DNA of 64,000 bases from Bolinopsis microptera (lineage: Eukaryota; Ctenophora; Tentaculata; Lobata; Bolinopsidae). Each line of letters starts with the position of its first letter. Within the stretch, counting starts at the first letter, position 1. Under the pieces are notes generated by a model, which ran no database searches, was not told the origin of the DNA, and worked only from the letters and a program-made list of their open reading frames with translations. The translations under genes and the position numbers were made by a program. The stretch spans positions 8,981,983-9,045,982 of the forward strand of contig NC_087077.1 of the NCBI RefSeq assembly GCF_026151205.1. Direction: 5' to 3'. This document shows positions 1 through 13,700 of the stretch, piece after piece.

Positions 1-1551
1 GAAATTTTCGAGCTTTGTATGACTCTTAAAACCAGTGATAGATTGCGATTAGCGAGCTGTCACCTAACAGATAAGAATCATGGTGGCGTGTGATAGATCA
101 CTAGGTGTGAAAATAACAAAGCTATATAATGCTGGCGTTTGGCATGAGCGTAGCCCCCTAAAATTGTGTATTTTACAGTGCAGCATTCAGCAGCTTTGTA
201 GCTGGCGGCGGAATGGAAAGTACAAAGTCAGTATTTACAAAGGGTAAATCATCGTCTAAAAACCGAAATATAAACATTATATTGCTAAAACATCGGGTAA
301 AATTCAAGTTCAATAATTCACTTGAAAAAACGATTCCTGGCGGGTATATATCTTACAAATATTGTATATTATATAGCTTAAAAATACCAAATAGTTGTAG
401 ATTTTCCTTACTATTTTACAGAATCAAGGAGCCCCAAAACATCATTATCGTAGAGAGACATCAAAATCATATCAATGTATTTTAAAATCCAACTATCTTA
501 AAATCAAGGCCAAGATTAAGTCATGTCAACTATCATATTGAGATCTTAGAATTAAAAACAACCATACATCATTATATGATATCAATTCGCATATATCAAC
601 AAACATAAATCAGTCCGAACTGGTAATACTAATAGTAATTTCGAATTTAAAATTGAATAGCTAACTTTCGTGTAAAGAAAACGGTAGCAACCTTCATCAT
701 TTTTTTCATTGTATCAGAAAGGCTTGAGCTGTTAAAGAATTCAATAATGGACCATTGAACGGACTTTTGAGAGGATTCAATTTTCTATAATATGAATACG
801 GTTGTAACCATTCTCCTTAACGCGTTACATTCCTTAAATTAATCGAACTACAATAATAGAACAATATGATCGTCAATCAACCGGATAGGCAGGATCTTCT
901 CCTTTTTAAATAAATTAACAAATACGAGTTATGTGAGAGCTACAATTTAATAAATAAAAATCTAAAAATTACAACACATTGAGGCCTCTAAGTATTATAA
1001 TTATTTGCTGTCTCCCGATCGTAGGTTCTGTAAAAAGTCTTACAGAGGCAAACAACGATCGTGAATATTAAATATGTGCGCATACTTGCCAGTGTATGAG
1101 GTATGTGTAATGTATACACTAAATACACATCTGGTATCTTTCGTAACGTAATAAAATCTCCGCCCAAGGCTTTTCTCCACATTCCATATTTCATTTTAAA
1201 TATCAAATGTTTAAATATTATCATCCATCAACAAAAACAAAACATCAACAAAGTATTAGAGTTCATGGGCTCCGTATATCTCGCCTGCGATTCGGTCTTT
1301 TGTCTAACAGATTTACCTGGAATATTCTGATATTAATCATAATTATCATCTTCATATTAGTCTAAATTTAGGTCATGCTGTAAAACCAGATATTTTCGCG
1401 GGAACTTAACTCAGATCAATATCAGTTTGTTACAACTTGAAAAGCAACCACTAAAATGAGGAATTCTCTATCTTTGATACATGCAACGTATGTCAACTCT
1501 ATCTCTATTCCACCCGTAATCATGTGACCACACAACTAACCTGGTGACATA
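1..1551. other. 3' flank / possible 3' UTR of MBNL
   Basis: AT-rich sequence downstream of the MBNL stop. No convincing exon was seen on either strand. Reading the minus strand, no AATAAA was found; an ATTAAA variant at about 946-951 is the best polyadenylation candidate, roughly 600 bp after the stop. The short open frames here lack recognisable motifs. Confidence 0.4.
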
Positions 1552-1709
1552 CTATTGAGTAGGAGTAGCAGTAGGGGTCTGAGCAACTGTTTGCTGAGCG
1601 GAGGGGTATTGAGCTGGTATGCTGTATGGAGAGGAGGAGGCTGGTAAGGCGTACGTGGTGTACCCCAGCGCTGCTTGCTGATGCATTAGAGCTGCTGCTG
1701 TGGGATTCA
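1552..1709 (-). CDS. MBNL: MBNL exon 9: C-terminus and stop
   Basis: Acceptor TTTTACAG|TG. The TG completes an ATG codon begun by the last base of exon 8, giving ...[21 protein letters not shown] and ending TPTATPTQ. The stop is TAG at 1552-1554. The phase-1 junction chooses this frame over an overlapping open frame. Confidence 0.87.
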
Positions 1710-4700
1710 CTGTAAAATAACAATAAGGTGAAACATCTGACAAATTGAAGGGATCAGAAGTGCCACAAACAGCCGCTTTAAATATAGCTGCTAAAATACA
1801 AAGTTCTGTTGAAACACAGAAAGAAACTAACTAAGCGCAGAGCTGGTTAGGAGTTGAGGTTGAGCTGTCATAGCGCCCTGTCCGGCTAGCGCCCCTTGTA
1901 GCGCCAACTGCTGGGACATGTTCCACGGAGACATGAGTGAGGCTTGTCCTGCCCCGGCCACTCCTAGAGCTTGTCTCTTCACCATCTCAGGGTACCCGGA
2001 CTGAAAGAGAGGGGTGAGGTGGGGTGAAGGGTAAGGGGGGTTTGAGGGGGTTGCAGCAGCTTGACAGATACAGCACTTGCTGTGGGGACAACAGTCGAGC
2101 AGATTAGAGCAGGCAGCTGGCCGATTCAAACCATGACCTGGTTAGTTTCAATACAAGCGTACTGGGGGTTTGGGGTAGGTTCGATCGTATGGGGTGTTAT
2201 GGTTTGAATAAAACAGCCGTTAGTTAGAACTTGTAAATGCTATATTTATTGCTAACTGGCTGTGTTGTGTGATCGTTAAAACAGCAGATTTACAAATGAT
2301 AAATATCATACCATAGTATCCATCAGCTTTCTCTTGCGGCTAGTCAGAACGGCTTTCTCAGCAGCCATTTGAGCTAACATGGTCGATCTAGCGATGGGGT
2401 CCTTGGGTAGAGCCAGAGCCCCCATAGCGCTCAAGGTAGCTGGGTCGTACAACCCAGCTCCCGGATTTCCCGCCCCAGCCATGCTCATAAGGCCAGCACC
2501 TCCCATCAGACCAGCCCCAGAGAAGGCCTGCCCCAAACCTGCACCTGCCAGACCATGAGCCCCTCCTGAGAGCCCGTTAAGTCCGCTTAGCGCGTACATT
2601 GGGTTCAGGGTGGGTTGAAGGGCAGGGTTAGGTGCCAGGGCAGCAGCTTGCTGGGCGTGGTAATATTGGCTGGGGAGGGCGGCGGAGAGCGGGCTGGATT
2701 GGTAGGAGGAGAAGGCCATGGAGGGAGTGGTGCAGGTGCTGGAGGTGGGGAGGAGAGCGGCGGAGGAGGCTGGTGTCGTGTAGGACAACTGGTTCCCGGT
2801 ACCTCCCGGTCCCTGCAGAGAAACAGCACATAGCAAAACAGCGGTACCACGATAAACCGCAACTTAAGCCTACATCGACCACAACCCTTGCTTTTAAATT
2901 TTTTTTAAGTGTTCGGTAAGTTTGGTCCGGATTAAAAAATATCACGGTCGAACGGTTGGTGATTGCAATCGATTTTATTTAGCAAGGGTCGCGGTCCACA
3001 GCTTAAAAAGCCTAAATATTGAAAAGTAGTCAAGATTCATCACATGTGATCTCCATTTTTAAAGCGAACGCCACTTAAATATGTAAGTAATCGATAATCA
3101 GGTCAGTAAATGAACGTATCAATTAGCTTGGGTAATAGCTTGTTGAGCGAAGGATGTTGTAACAATTCAGCTCTACAGTAGTCACATAAAGCAGCAACTG
3201 GTAACGGAATCAAGCCGGGTTTTTGGATTCTGAGCCGGCTTTAGTTCTCTCTTCCTCATGTGTGTCAGATAAAGTGTTGAGGGAGTTGGAATGCTGTTAT
3301 CAGTGTGATAACTACATTGAAAGATAACAGGCAATTTGGGCAACCCCAACAAAGCCTTGCAGCTATAACATTACATTGTCAGCGATAAGATATGGATAGT
3401 GGATAAGCTGCGTTCCCCAGGCCGCGGGGACACAGCGAAATAAAACATTTCCTTGTGTTTGAGTAAAGCAGACCCAGAACCCACAGACCAGGGAGGCCGA
3501 ACTGTGATATCTCGAGTATGGGTATATATATAGCGAGAGACCGGCCACGATTAAGCTGCTTTAAATTCTGAGCAATTCTTCAAATTTAGCAACGCAAATT
3601 GAAACGTTTGTTGCAATGTTTTTTGTGAGATCGAAATCTGATATCATTAATAGACAGCCATGATCTAAAATAAAATAATTGACATACCAGAGCAAGAGCC
3701 TGAGACTGGGCAGCTGCGGCCATGAGGGAGGAGGCGTTGAGCTGGTTAGCTTTAACTCTAGCTTGTAAGTGTGGGGGAGGGTGGTAGTAGCGACACGACT
3801 CTCGCTCACAACGCTCCTGAAAAACATTAGCATCAGCTCACGTGGTGATAGTCACGTGGTGATAGTCACGTGGTGATAGTCACGTGGTGATAGTCACGTG
3901 GTGATAGTCACGTGGTAATAGTCACGTGGTAATAGTCACGTGGTAATAGTCACGTGGTAATAGTCACGTGGTAATAGTCACGTGGTAATAGTCACGTGGT
4001 AATAGTCACGTGGTGATAGTCACGTGGTGATAGTCACGTGGTGATAGTCACGTGGTGATAGTCACGTGGTGATAGTCACGTGGTAATAGTCACGTGGTAA
4101 TAGTCACGTGGTAATAGTCACGTGGTAATAGTCACGTGGTAATAGTCACGTGGTAGCAAGTATATACTATATAATAAACCCGGCTAGTGCAGATGGTTTA
4201 CCAAATCTTATATAAGTGGCACATGTGCAGAGAGACAAATTAGTTGAAACCAAGAATTTCTGGATCAAGTAAGATAACTTAAATCATCAGCAGATCAACT
4301 ACAATTGCAAGATAACCAGATAACAAGATAACAAAGAAAACCAGATAGTATGAAAGTTAAGAGAGCTGCAAACCTTCATGAAGTCCATACAGACGGTAAC
4401 CATATTATCATTAGGGTCAGGGTGTATGTGGGGTTCGGGGTGAGCATACTTGCACTCGTCGTTACCCCTCGGGCACTGGGATCTTTGGTATTCTCTACAT
4501 ACCTGAAGGAGGGAGTCACGTGTTAAACTTAAACAGGTTGGTTTGATACAGAATTCTGTAAAGAGTCAATTGTTTTAACAAACAATTGTTTGATTAAAGT
4601 AGTCTGATTAGTTTGAACATGTCAGCTGGTAAAAACTTCTAATTACACTCAACACTAATCACACTCAACCTAATTAACTACCTTACTCGGGAATATTATA

Positions 4701-7700
4701 GCGGGTTAATTTATGACTGGGAAAATTAATGACCGGGAAAAATATGGCGGAATGTTCCAAAACCCACCAAGCATCAAAATGTTTTACTATTAGTTTACCT
4801 TACTCGGGAACATAATAGCGGGTTAATTTATGACTGGAAAAATTAATGACCGGGAAAATATGGCGGAATTTTCCAAAACCCACCACTTTATCCCAGTCAT
4901 AATATTCCCGAGTAAGGTAATCACATTCAACTTAAATAACTAATTACACTCAACACTAACCTCTAGTTTGTCGGATTTATCCTTCCTTCTGCCACCGGAG
5001 CAGGGAACCTCTGGGATGACGACGGCAGTTGGGGTGAAAGAGAGCGGCATTACCTGAGGCACCATGAACCCCCACGGAGAAATCATGTTCTGTCGGAGAG
5101 AAGAGGATGTTAGTCACGTGACTGGAGGGAAGAGGAGAAAATATAAACCCACCATTTTGATAAAATCATGATAAAAACATAATCAAAGTTTGTGCCTGTG
5201 TGTGTGAGTGTGTAGATTACACAAGCTGTATGTGCGCAACCAAGCCGGCTATTTCAGCACTCGTCCCAGCGTATAATATCTTGGTGTGTGTGTGTAGTGT
5301 GTAGCTCAAATAATAGTTCAGACACAGCGGAGGGTTACTTGCTCAGCGTTGTTCAAACCAGATAAATGTGAGAGCGGTAAATCGTGTAGAGCACGCGGGG
5401 TGAGTCAACGTTGTTGTTGTTGTGATGACGGTCACGTTTATTATTTAATAACCCCAACTCTAAATACAAACTAGGAGCATTCATCTTTTTCTATGGATAA
5501 TTATGACAAAGAAACAAAAGAAAAAAGTGTGGTTTCCATTGTCGTGAGTGAGGGATTGAATTGGTAAAAACGATGTTAGATAATTGCGCAGCTGTGTCCG
5601 CAGCTTTCAGCTTTGAAATTTCACTAACAAACGTACAATAATCATTGCGAATGAAGGGGTAGTGAGCCACGGGGAGAGGATTACCCTGCATTTCTCGCAT
5701 GAAAATCGATTACGGGAGCAATTTCACTGAAGAAAACATAGCAGAGTGGTGCGGGACTGGTCAACCTACAACTCTATAGACAATAACAAATTTATTTTTC
5801 AGCACCTGCGGCCAATTTTCTACATTCAACATCGCTTATTCCAAATTGGGTATGATTGGTTTAGCGAATTGGTCCATGAAAAGGTGGCAAAAATATCACG
5901 GGGTCACGATGAGCAGCAGATCACATCACTTTCAGGATCAGCTGGTTGCTAGGAGACGACAGCCATGCTGCTAGGAGACAGCCATGTTGCTAGGTTACAG
6001 CCATGTGGTTAAGTGACCAACACCTTGCTGGATGACAGCCACTTTGCTAGACGACAGCCACGTTGCTATGTGACAACGACATAGCTAGAAGCCACCAGCC
6101 ACATTGCTAGGTGAGACAGCCACATTTCAAGGACTTGCTCAGCAGTATACATACTCAGATAATGAGAACCACGTGGCACTGGGTCACGTGGTGTGGGTAA
6201 CCAGGCGGGCAGGACTCGAGGACTCATTACCTCCTTTCTTTAGTGTTGAACCTAGTTGAGGATGTGTCACTAGTCACCAAGATATGAACTAAACTAGATG
6301 AACAAGATAGTCGAGTAGTGATAAAAGCACGCGAAACTGTGTCGAGAACACATGAGGACGGTCAATAAAACGTGTGACAATGAGATACCTAAAAAGAATT
6401 TGTGAGGTAAAGGGAACAAAACAAGATCCAGCCTCAAGCACTGAAAGTGGTCCACACAATATGAGCACAATACAATATAGGAGTCAGGTGGGAGGGAGAG
6501 AAAGAGAGAAAGAGAGAGAGAGAGGCTGCCGCATTGTTCAGCTAGCTAGCTGTAGTACAAAATATGAGCTGAGAGATCGCCACAGTCCACATTAATTGAG
6601 TCCACGTGATATGCCCTTATTTGGTAACTCACACCGTACAATGCCCCCATGAAGTGGACCAGCTCATTACGTAGAAATTGTTTTTTAGAAAATAGAGCAC
6701 AAGGTAGAAATTTAAGTGAGCAAGGAGCAAGAGTGAGAGTTAGAGTGATGGTTAGAGCTTTATAGGTGACTTAGTGAAAGGGACATGCTGAGAAAAGTGG
6801 CTTAATGAGATCGTAAGATGTGCACCCTCAGGGCGACTTAATGAATAAGCTCAGACTTAAGGACTTAGGGCTACATACCATTTAATGGTATTACCATTGT
6901 CCAATATTGCATCCTTTTAAAACAAACCCAATCACTCAAAATACAGCGATGAATTGTTGTACAATGTAGATGAGGGTATGTATTGTAGGATCTAGTACAT
7001 TTGACATACCTTCCGCCGCCGACTAACACCACCTCTCCAGCCCTTCCCTCGGAAAATCATTACCAAGACTCAAGGACCAAATAACTAAGACTCAAAACTG
7101 GTTACTAAGTAACTAAAACTGGTTACTAAGACTCACAACTGGTTACCATTTATCGACACTCACAACTGGTATGGTTACCGCTCAATAGAACTCATAACGA
7201 TAGTCTAGAACAATAGCAACTGGAGGTATATAAAGTGGTTCCAGGCTGGTGATCTTGGATCGGATCAGTAGTTAGAATAGAAGTAGAGTGTGGGTGAAGC
7301 ATATGGTGGTGGGAGGAGTTCCTTTTGTTGGTAGACAAAGGGAATAGATCAGGGGATCTCATTATTCAACTGTTTGAAACAGATAAGACTGAAACTTCAT
7401 ATGAGATAATATTTCATCAGAGGTATGAAATAGTAGGATCTTTCTGGAACGGATCATGGCTAATGAGGATAGAAGACAGATGACTTTTAAAAGATATCAA
7501 AACGAACCTTTTTCTGTGATTTAGACATGTGGTGTTTGTTCTGAAGGAACTGTTTAGCACGAGGAAACGTATTTCCGATCTGCAAGTTAGACCCGACCCC
7601 GTATACAGAGGACCATTTCAAACTGTTCAAAGCGCCGAGTCCGTTACCAAGTCCGTTACCAAGTCCGTTACCAAGTCCGTTACCAAGTCCGTTACCAAGT

Positions 7701-10700
7701 CCGTTACCAAGTCCAGCAACATGTCCGGTACCAAGTCCGGTACCCAGTTCCACGCCAGGACCAGTGCCAGTAACTGGGACTCCACTGAAGGCGTCAGTCG
7801 GTTGTCCCACGCCAAGCTGGTAGGATGGGTTGTTCTGCATTTTTACTGAGTTCTCGTTTTTATAAAGATCTGGATCACGACTGTTCAGAGTATACAAAAC
7901 GGACGGATTGCAGGCAAAGTAAAGACGTAGTGTATCAAAACACATGCTGTGGACCGGAAACACCCCAAAATTCTGTGTTTATTTAAGGACGGTGTGATGT
8001 GCCGGTGTTTTTACACAGCCCATACAAGTTAACCGTAACTCATGTAGTCACGTGACAGCTACCGCCCTGTAGTGCTAAACAAATACCACGTGACAAGCAA
8101 ATACCACGTGACAAGCAAATACCACGTGACAAGCAAATACCACGTGACAATCAGAGATCAGCCATGCTTGGTTACGTCTACTGAGCCTCAGGATTGACAG
8201 CCCATTACAGAATCCCCTTAAATCCCATTAGCACTAAAGCACTAAGACTAATTAGGACTTTTACGAGAAATACACAGTTCAGCAAGGGATCATGATCAGA
8301 CCAGTTGTACCGTTAAAAAACACGGCTCCCACGGGTCGTTATAAAGCCATTTAACAGTCTTCAGCTGGCACTTAACTGTTCCATTACCGTCTATATCACA
8401 ACTCAACTATCAGGATCTGACGCGGCTCTCTGCCCTGGGTATTCTAGATTAGCTGCTCTTGATTTGGGTACTATCAACTCCGTTCTGATGAGCTAATAAC
8501 TTACAGGGATTGAGCGAGCTTTGAGACGCCAGAGTGGTGATTAATAAGGCTGGTGTTACAAATTGAAATTTATATTTTAACATGACAGCATATCCCGAGG
8601 GAATCGAACAAAAGACACTCGTACGAAACCCTCAATTGTCACATAGCATGCGCTAAAATATTAGACATCTCGCTAGTATGTCGTGACGTCATGCTGTCTT
8701 CTCTGAAAAAAGGAATCCTACCTTCCGTGGCTGCACTCTTGAAGAGGGGTTCTCTATCGTTACGGATCTTTTCATAGTGATGGAGCTATCAGGTACACTG
8801 TGTGGGACTGCAGATGTAATGTGCTGCGAGGAAGACAACACAAACCAAATGAACTAATGTACTATGGGACTGAAACTTGATTACGACCGGGGAGCAACAA
8901 ATGGCGTGTGACACAGAGCAGTGGGAGTAAGAGAGGGAGAGAGAGAGAGTGAGTTCTGAGGGCCCATCTGATTTTCAGGCTGTAACTCAATACACCCCTA
9001 ATTCTGGCTGTATTATACACGGCTGTAGAGAAGAACATCTCTCCAGTACAGGACACAGCTACCTGATCCTTGGTCCGGACCTTCAAGTCGTCTCTGTCGG
9101 ATAACTCAAGTGGAACACTATACCAGTTATACTGTGACCGGGTATTTTATCCGGACTTAACGTCTTTACCAGAGGTACTGCCAGTCCGGATACTGCGAGG
9201 CTTCTTTGGTAGTACCTATATAGCCTGGGATACTTGACCGGATATTCCTGGATAGTGGATACGCCAATTTGTCACGAAATCAATCGACTGGCAACAGTTA
9301 TCTACAAAAATGATAGGATTGTGAGTGAGCACTGAGCATGAATGATTTAATGGCTTGATAACCTAATAATCCATCACACGTACGTTGTACAATACAAAAG
9401 AACGTGCTGGGAAGGTATGCAACTAGTAGCTGTAGTTTAGTATAGTTCACGAGGAATACACGCACCAAGATTCATACAGCTACCGTCACAGAACTTCAAT
9501 AAAACTTGATATTGACAATAATTTCCCAGATATTCCCAATAATGGCTATTATTAGCTCGCCAGGCATGAACCGCCCATCCGTCATGATGATCAGGGTGAC
9601 AGGCAGATACAAATGGTGGTAGTCGTCAGATATTTAACGTTAATTAGCCTGCTTATTCGAATGTCCGCGCAATGAGGAGAGTTGGCGACATGCAGCCTCA
9701 AGGTTGCACATTCACTGGATACATAAGGTCTCGTGTGTGTGTCAGAATACTTAGAATATCAAGTACACTAAATTTTCCCTGACAAATTGACCCCGGGAAT
9801 TAGGGGACCCACAAAAGTGAATGGGTTAGACCAAAAATTACACAACGTTAACCGCTCCACTGCCCGAGACTTAACGTATCAAAAAATAGAAAATAGGCGA
9901 GTCATAGAAAATGACGCGACCGACCACCACTAAGAAACAGAGAGAGAGAGAGAGGTCACAACTAAATGGGGTGCCCGACACCTGCAATAATAGCTATATA
10001 ATGACCCCAGAAAAAAGAATGGCTGTTAAATAACTCTCCTAAGATGGCAGGATAGAGAGAATGAGGCTGGAGACAGAGCTAAGGTGTGAACACCTGGCTG
10101 CTACTGCGCTACAGTTAAAATATAGATCTTTGATCTGCAACAGAGAGCTTTGGGAGATAATAACGTAATATTTCGATAATCGTATCTTACTAAACCTAGA
10201 CCACTTACAATATATGTCATGTACTTTTAAAAACTAAAAGTTTTAGACCAGACGAGAAAATCTCCCGAATATTGGAAACCACAGTTCAGAACACTCTGCA
10301 GTGCAGGAGGGAGAGCGTGAAGGATGAAATCCAAAAGACTCAAACAAACGAATACGGGCTCCTCAGAAATGCGACCTTTGGAATAAAGGGATTGTCAAGA
10401 TATAAATCAGAGCAGGCCTTATAAGTCCTAATGATATTTAGGTGCTCGCCGAGTTTGGTATAACCGACACAGCAAAACGAGAGCGAGATCTGTAAAAGCA
10501 GCTCGCGTTAGTTCACGTCACGAAAGGCAGAGAGTGAGGGAGAGAGTGAGAGAGAGAAAAAGAGAGAGGGAGAGAGTGATAGCTGGAGGACATTGCAGGT
10601 GCCGTCTGTAGAGTGGTAACAGCTGGATCTCAAGCTTAAGGTCACTTGTAGACAGTAGAGATTTCCAGACTTAAGATCTGAGCAATCTACCCATGCACCT

Positions 10701-13700
10701 TGATTTCGGGGGCAATTATATAACCTGCAACATTTTCGTTGGCAGCTAATCTATAATCTATACGGGCTTATATAATGCTATAATGGAAACCGTTCATAAA
10801 AGCGGAGAGATGATGGCACTTTATGAACGATTTGGGAAGCTGTGTTTGTCAGTTTCTGGTTTAAATGATACCTCTCTGAGAGTGCCACGCGTGATTGTGG
10901 TATAGACACCGTGTCACGTGCCGGTTAAACCCCTGCCCGGTGTTTAAAACCAGCTAATACAGTTCAGACAAGCAGTGAGATGTGATTGGTGCTGGAGGGT
11001 GATAGTTTGATGGTTCAGTTGGTCAGGAGACTCGCATACGATTATACTGGAGTTTAGTTCTCGCAGGTTAGCGTTCAACAGGAGATATGGTAGAATTTAA
11101 AGACCGTGAATTCTGGGTAGATTGCGAAACCAGGTGAATCATCGGTATTTATGATGGGAAGCTGCAGACAGTGGTCACCAATAACATAATTGCACCTGGC
11201 AATATGCGACTAATTGGTTGTGGGAACTCCCAGTCAAATACAAACTGATTGAAGTTGACCAGGTACCCGGGGGCGGGGTAAATTAGTTTTTACACGTGAC
11301 AACTCATGGATGATTGCTGGCACACGTGTCAAATTAAACGAACTAAAATGCTTTCCACTTAAAAAATAACATCTCAAGATAGCCAGACTATAAAAAGGAA
11401 CTGATAAGGGCAGACAACGAGGATGAGGACTGACTCTGCATCCCGGATGTGATCTGCTGCTAGTGGACCGAGATAACAATGGTGGTGGGTGTGGGGGTAT
11501 CACGTGGTGTTATTACGGTTCTCTGGTTGGTGGTTTCATTAACAATCCAGTTATATTGGGTGAAATTGAACATTCTGGGGTATAGTATTAGTGATCGCTA
11601 TATTTTGTTACCGGCAACTTGACACATACTATGATAACAAATTATATTAGAATTAAAATGGAATTATTCTGATATACCTTGATAAATAATAATACAGTCA
11701 ATCCTGATTAAGTTTGAATGAATATATCTCTAATCCAGAGAAATGTAACGAAAACCAGCAGTTTGATCTCAGCAAACAGATAACAGATTCAACATTTTGT
11801 GTAAATAACATCATTATAGTTACACATAAAACACAGAAATGAACGACATTAACTTAAAGTTTAAGTGTGTGAGTGCTGAATGTTGAATGTTTCCAGAATA
11901 CAGGCTTACAAGCGTAATTAATATTCATGTTGAAATAAATAAACAGGAATGTATCTTCAACGAAGACTTGGATGAGCAGCGATGTTAGAAGCTTTGACAA
12001 AAACAGCGATTAAACACCACGAGGGTAACATTTTAAGCGGGGCACCTGGGATTTTGGAACTCACACACAGCTTTTGTTGAGTTTCAAGTATGCGGTTCAA
12101 GAAAACTTTATAACTATCAGTGTTCGCGGTTATTTAATTAAGTCAACGATCATAATCATAATGTTAATCTTGCTGATAAAGACTTTCACACCATCGTTTC
12201 GGACTAATTGATCCCCAAGCGGCACTGATAAGAGCCTATGATTGCACTGATTACGAGTTACGACGACGTCGCTGTGCATTGTATCCCCATAAAATGTACA
12301 TCTTACACTCCAATGCCAGCATGAATGGACAAACAATAAACTGTTTAGAAACCTAGAAAACTCTAACGCGCAACCGTGTAATGTAAACTTTATTGTAAAA
12401 AGCAGCATAAAAGGTGTGAGTCATAAGGGACCTCATAAAATCTTTGTCGTTACACGCTGCCCAATATGTTTATTACACAGTGTGTTAGGTTTATTAAGAT
12501 TAGATGAATATAAGGTTTTAGCAGTTGTGGTATATGATTGAGTGTGGAAAATGTGGTGGACAATCAACTACAGGAAGTTTGGAGACTATCCTGCAGACGA
12601 TGTAATCTTGAAGTTGATGTTTGAAGGGTAATTAATTAATTAATTAATATAAATTAAGCTGAATGAGAGAATTGTTGCATTAAGAATCGTCGCAATAGGT
12701 TAATGACGAGATCGCCAGACAAGCACACAACTCTTAATTCAACCACCAAGATTGCAGCTTTGCTATTTCACACCTTGTCCTTATGGCGATAAGGTACTTT
12801 TTAAAAGTACATTGATAACCATATAACATTTGTTGTAAAAGTATGTATATTATTCTTTGTCAAACCGAGTTCAGGCCGGTTTCATTTGACGTATACGATC
12901 GGTCTTTGCATGTTTGTTTGAGAAACTTGTATAATGTACATTTTGATTTTGTAGTGAAGTGTGTTGTAATAATTAATCGTCCAATCTACTGCGCAGTCAG
13001 CCAAACCGAAGTGATTTCAAACTTCAAGGATAATTCAATCTAGAACGCAGCGATATTTACAAATTTGCGGTACAAAAATTGGAAACCAGCAACAGAGAAG
13101 GCGAATTGTGAGGACCAATAATACAGTCAGGGAGCAGAAATTTTACCGTTCAATATTTCACCTCACAGCATTTAGGGGTAATAAATAACAAAGGGTTTAG
13201 GGTTGGATTCAAGGTTAGAACAATGTTCAGCTTGAAGTCTGATTATAGGATTGGGAGGTGAGTCACTGTGAGGTAACATATTGTGGCAAAACATCATGTA
13301 CCCGTACATTTGCGATTCAGCAGTCCAAATCGAGGCTTGTTTAAACGCATGTATTCGTTTTAAATGATTGATGCTTAGCCATGATCATCTTTTGTTTTTC
13401 AAGAGACAAAGATTTGTTTGAATTGTGAAGATAGGCGCCCAAGAGTGCGGTCAAGTTTGCAAGATGAGTATTAGTGTTTGCAAGAATATGAACTATCAAC
13501 TTGTCAAATATAGCGTGAAAAGTGAGTGAGAACAGCGAGTGGGCGCCAATGGGCGGCGGTGGCGGAAATGGGCGGCCCGGATCCAACAACAATAAGCAGC
13601 GAACTCATGCTCATTACCTGACGGAACTATTTTCATCTTACACGATCTTGCTACTACCACACACCCTAAACAAATACAGTACTTCAACCTTTTTCTAGTG

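Noticed and set aside
8596-8662. tRNA-like gene on the minus strand (B-box-like GTTCGATTCCC with a TAGCGCATGCTATG A-box-like start)
   Set aside because: No acceptor stem pairing and the anticodon arm does not fold; at most a decayed tRNA-derived fragment.
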